Shown here: positions 6,023-7,571 of the stretch, one piece after another
Numbering within the stretch: the stretch's first letter is position 1
How the letters are laid out: each line of letters begins with the position of its first letter
Origin: Omnitrophica WOR_2 bacterium GWA2_47_8
GTDB taxonomy: Bacteria; Omnitrophota; Gorgyraeia; Zapsychrales; GWA2-47-8
Length of the DNA stretch: 7,571 bases
Assembly (NCBI GenBank): GCA_001805375.1
Contig: MHFY01000064.1
Coordinates: forward strand, 6,564 to 14,134
Direction: 5' to 3'
Notes under the pieces: generated by a model
Told to the model about the DNA's origin: nothing
Database searches by the model: none
Seen by the model: the letters and a program-made list of their open reading frames with translations, nothing else
Position numbers and translations under genes: made by a program

Positions 6023-7083
6023 TCGTCAAAGTAGGCTCTAGCGTCGTTGCGACCTATAAACTGCAGAAGGGCTCTGCCCATTTGCGGTCTTTGACGAAAC
6101 AGATCAGCGCTCTCAATGAGAAAGGGACGGAAGTTATTTTGGTAAGTTCCGGTGCCATCGTTTTAGGGATGAGTGAATTAAATGAGTCGACCCGGCCCAC
6201 CGATCTTGCGTCGTTACAGGCGCGGGCGGCCATCGGGCAGGGCGTTTTAATGGCAACCTACGGCGGTTTATTTGAAAGATCATCCACGAAGTGCGCACAG
6301 ATCCTTTTGACCTGGGATGATTTTAATGACCGTCAGCGGTTTGTGAACGCCCGGAATACCCTTGAGGCGCTTTTGGAGAAAAAGGTCGTCCCGATCATTA
6401 ACGAAAACGATACAATATCAACCGATGAGATCAAGTTCGGCGATAATGACCGGTTAGCCGCGCTCGTGGCAAGTTTGGTACGCGCGGATCTAATGATCAT
6501 TTTATCGGACGTGGATGGCCTGTACGATCTCAGCAGCGGTGAAAAGAAATTGTTTGAGGAAATAAAAGAAATTACCGGTGAGATCGAAGGTTTTGCTTCC
6601 GGGACGACGAAAAAGAATATGTCCCGCGGAGGGATGATCGCCAAGCTCGCGGCCATAAAGATCGCCACGCACGCGAACATTCCCTGTATCATTGCCCATG
6701 GGGAGATGGAGAACGTGCTGGTGCGGATCTTAAAAGGAGAGCGCATCGGCACATTTTTTATGGAAAAGGAAGATAAGGTCCTTTCGCGCACGCATTGGAT
6801 CTCCTTTGGCGCTAAGCCGAAAGGGGTCATCCGGGTTGACGACGGGGCAGCCAAGGCTTTGTCGGAAGGCAACAGAAGTTTGCTTCTTCCGGGCGTGATC
6901 GCCTGGGAAGGGACGTTTAAGGAAGATGATGTTGTGGTCGTTCAAGACAAAAATCAAAACGAAATTGCCCGCGGTGTCACGAATTACTCGGTTGCCGATC
7001 TGCAAAAATATGAGAATCCTGGGGATAAAAAAGGAAAGACTGAAGTCATTCACCGCGATAACCTTGTTTTAAACAAAAGATAA
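5986..7083 (+). CDS. proB: Glutamate 5-kinase
   Basis: A 365-residue cytoplasmic enzyme that phosphorylates L-glutamate with ATP to gamma-glutamyl phosphate, the first and normally proline-inhibited step of proline synthesis. The amino-acid kinase domain (about 10-260) shows KVGSS (15-19), VSSGAI (53-58), DFNDRQRFVNARNTL (112-126), NENDTI (139-144), FGDNDRLAALVA (151-162) and LSDVDGLY (173-180). A PUA domain (about 278-356) closes the chain, as in E. coli ProB (367 residues). In the ATP-site turn SRGGMIAK (213-220) stands where E. coli has GTGGMSTK; the lysine is kept. The ATG at 5986 lies inside obg (37-base overlap), and no other in-frame start would keep the KVGSS strand. A loose GGAAGAGA 13 bases upstream is the only ribosome-binding candidate. 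The product goes to ProA, encoded next. Confidence 0.95.
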   Translation: MSRKFPRPVKRLVVKVGSSVVATYKLQKGSAHLRSLTKQISALNEKGTEVILVSSGAIVLGMSELNESTRPTDLASLQARAAIGQGVLMATYGGLFERSSTKCAQILLTWDDFNDRQRFVNARNTLEALLEKKVVPIINENDTISTDEIKFGDNDRLAALVASLVRADLMIILSDVDGLYDLSSGEKKLFEEIKEITGEIEGFASGTTKKNMSRGGMIAKLAAIKIATHANIPCIIAHGEMENVLVRILKGERIGTFFMEKEDKVLSRTHWISFGAKPKGVIRVDDGAAKALSEGNRSLLLPGVIAWEGTFKEDDVVVVQDKNQNEIARGVTNYSVADLQKYENPGDKKGKTEVIHRDNLVLNKR

Positions 7084-7085
7084 CT

Positions 7086-7571
7086 ATGAGCCTCGTTACC
7101 CAAATCACACAATTAGCAAAGAAAGCCAAGCAGGCTTCGCATGAGCTGGCGCTGGTCTCAACTGATGTCAAGAATCAGGTTCTGCAAAGAATGGCCCAGG
7201 CGATCCTTGATAACAGCAGTTATTTGATCAAAGAAAACCAGAAGGACCTGAAAGAAGCGCAGAAGAAAAATTACGCCAAGGCCCTGGTGGACCGCCTGAC
7301 CTTGAACGATAAACGTTTAAAGGATATGAGTCATTGCCTTTTGGATACGGCAAAACTTAAAGATCCCATCGGTGAAACGATCGCGACGTATCAGCGTCCG
7401 AATGGGCTTTCCATTAAGAAGGTCAGGGTGCCGATCGGTGTCGTGGGGATCATTTATGAATCCCGGCCTAATGTCACCAGCGACTGCATCGGGCTTTGTT
7501 TAAAATCTTCCAATGTTGTGATCCTAAAGGGCGGTAAAGAGGCGTTTTATTCCAATAAAGCGATATTCAAT
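7086..7571 (+). CDS. proA: Gamma-glutamyl phosphate reductase, N-terminal part (3' end outside window)
   Basis: The frame opens with ATG two bases after the proB stop (TAACTATG) and runs 162 codons to the right edge with no stop; the full enzyme is usually about 420 residues. It belongs to the aldehyde dehydrogenase superfamily and reduces gamma-glutamyl phosphate with NADPH to glutamate semialdehyde, which cyclises to the precursor used by ProC. Motifs seen are VPIGVVGIIYESRPNVT (115-131), the substrate and cofactor region typical of ProA, and SSNVVILKGGKEAFYSN (141-157). The catalytic cysteine lies beyond the window. No Shine-Dalgarno sequence is visible; the 2-base gap suggests reinitiation after proB and a fixed ratio of the two enzymes, which act on an unstable intermediate. 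Confidence 0.95.
   Translation, partial: MSLVTQITQLAKKAKQASHELALVSTDVKNQVLQRMAQAILDNSSYLIKENQKDLKEAQKKNYAKALVDRLTLNDKRLKDMSHCLLDTAKLKDPIGETIATYQRPNGLSIKKVRVPIGVVGIIYESRPNVTSDCIGLCLKSSNVVILKGGKEAFYSNKAIFN

Noticed and set aside
6333..6872. 179-codon open frame on the minus strand opposite proB
   Set aside because: It lies wholly antisense to a clearly conserved enzyme, and its translation shows no recognisable domain or motif. Other antisense frames, such as 304-693 opposite pilN, were rejected for the same reason.

Overview
The window reads as one dense, all plus-strand stretch of chromosome from a diderm (two-membrane) bacterium. It carries ten protein genes, the first and last cut by the window edges. 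The longest gap between genes is 39 bases, so no gene-free stretch needs separate description. I see no tRNA, rRNA, CRISPR array, transposase, insertion sequence or attachment site. An outer-membrane secretin and periplasmic assembly proteins show that the cell has an outer membrane. The moderate base composition, and a pilMNOPQ block running into rng-rplU-obg-proB-proA, would fit a candidate-phylum lineage such as Omnitrophota or a deltaproteobacterium-like group. That placement comes from memory of gene neighbourhoods and is low confidence.

Left part (1-3294): the end of pilM, then pilN, pilO, a short pilP and a pilQ/gspD-type secretin. Starts and stops overlap by 4 bases or lie within 6 bases. 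Together they encode the alignment complex that links the cytoplasmic ring (PilM) through two bitopic inner-membrane proteins (PilN, PilO) and a periplasmic connector (PilP) to the outer-membrane channel. The system is a type IV pilus or a closely related type II secretion machine.

Middle part (3328-6022): an RNase E/G-family endoribonuclease, ribosomal protein L21 and the ribosome-assembly GTPase Obg. This is a familiar RNA and ribosome cluster, but rpmA (ribosomal protein L27), normally between rplU and obg, is absent: only 10 bases separate them. The Obg protein is also about 8 residues shorter than E. coli ObgE in the third glycine-rich loop of its N-terminal domain, a region that in the family reaches toward the peptidyl-transferase centre, where L27 also lies. 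The RNase has a Pro/Lys-rich insert in its S1 domain and lacks the C-terminal small domain.

Right part (5986-7571): proB overlaps the end of obg by 37 bases, and proA follows 2 bases after proB. They encode the first two steps of proline synthesis from glutamate.

The gene order is ordinary enough that I do not claim a new system. The most interesting points are the missing rpmA paired with an altered Obg loop, and the modified RNase E/G. Strong Shine-Dalgarno sequences precede pilP, pilQ, rng and rplU. The starts of pilN, obg, proB and proA have weak or no such sites, which suggests translational coupling in a long polycistronic transcript. No convincing promoter or intrinsic terminator was found.
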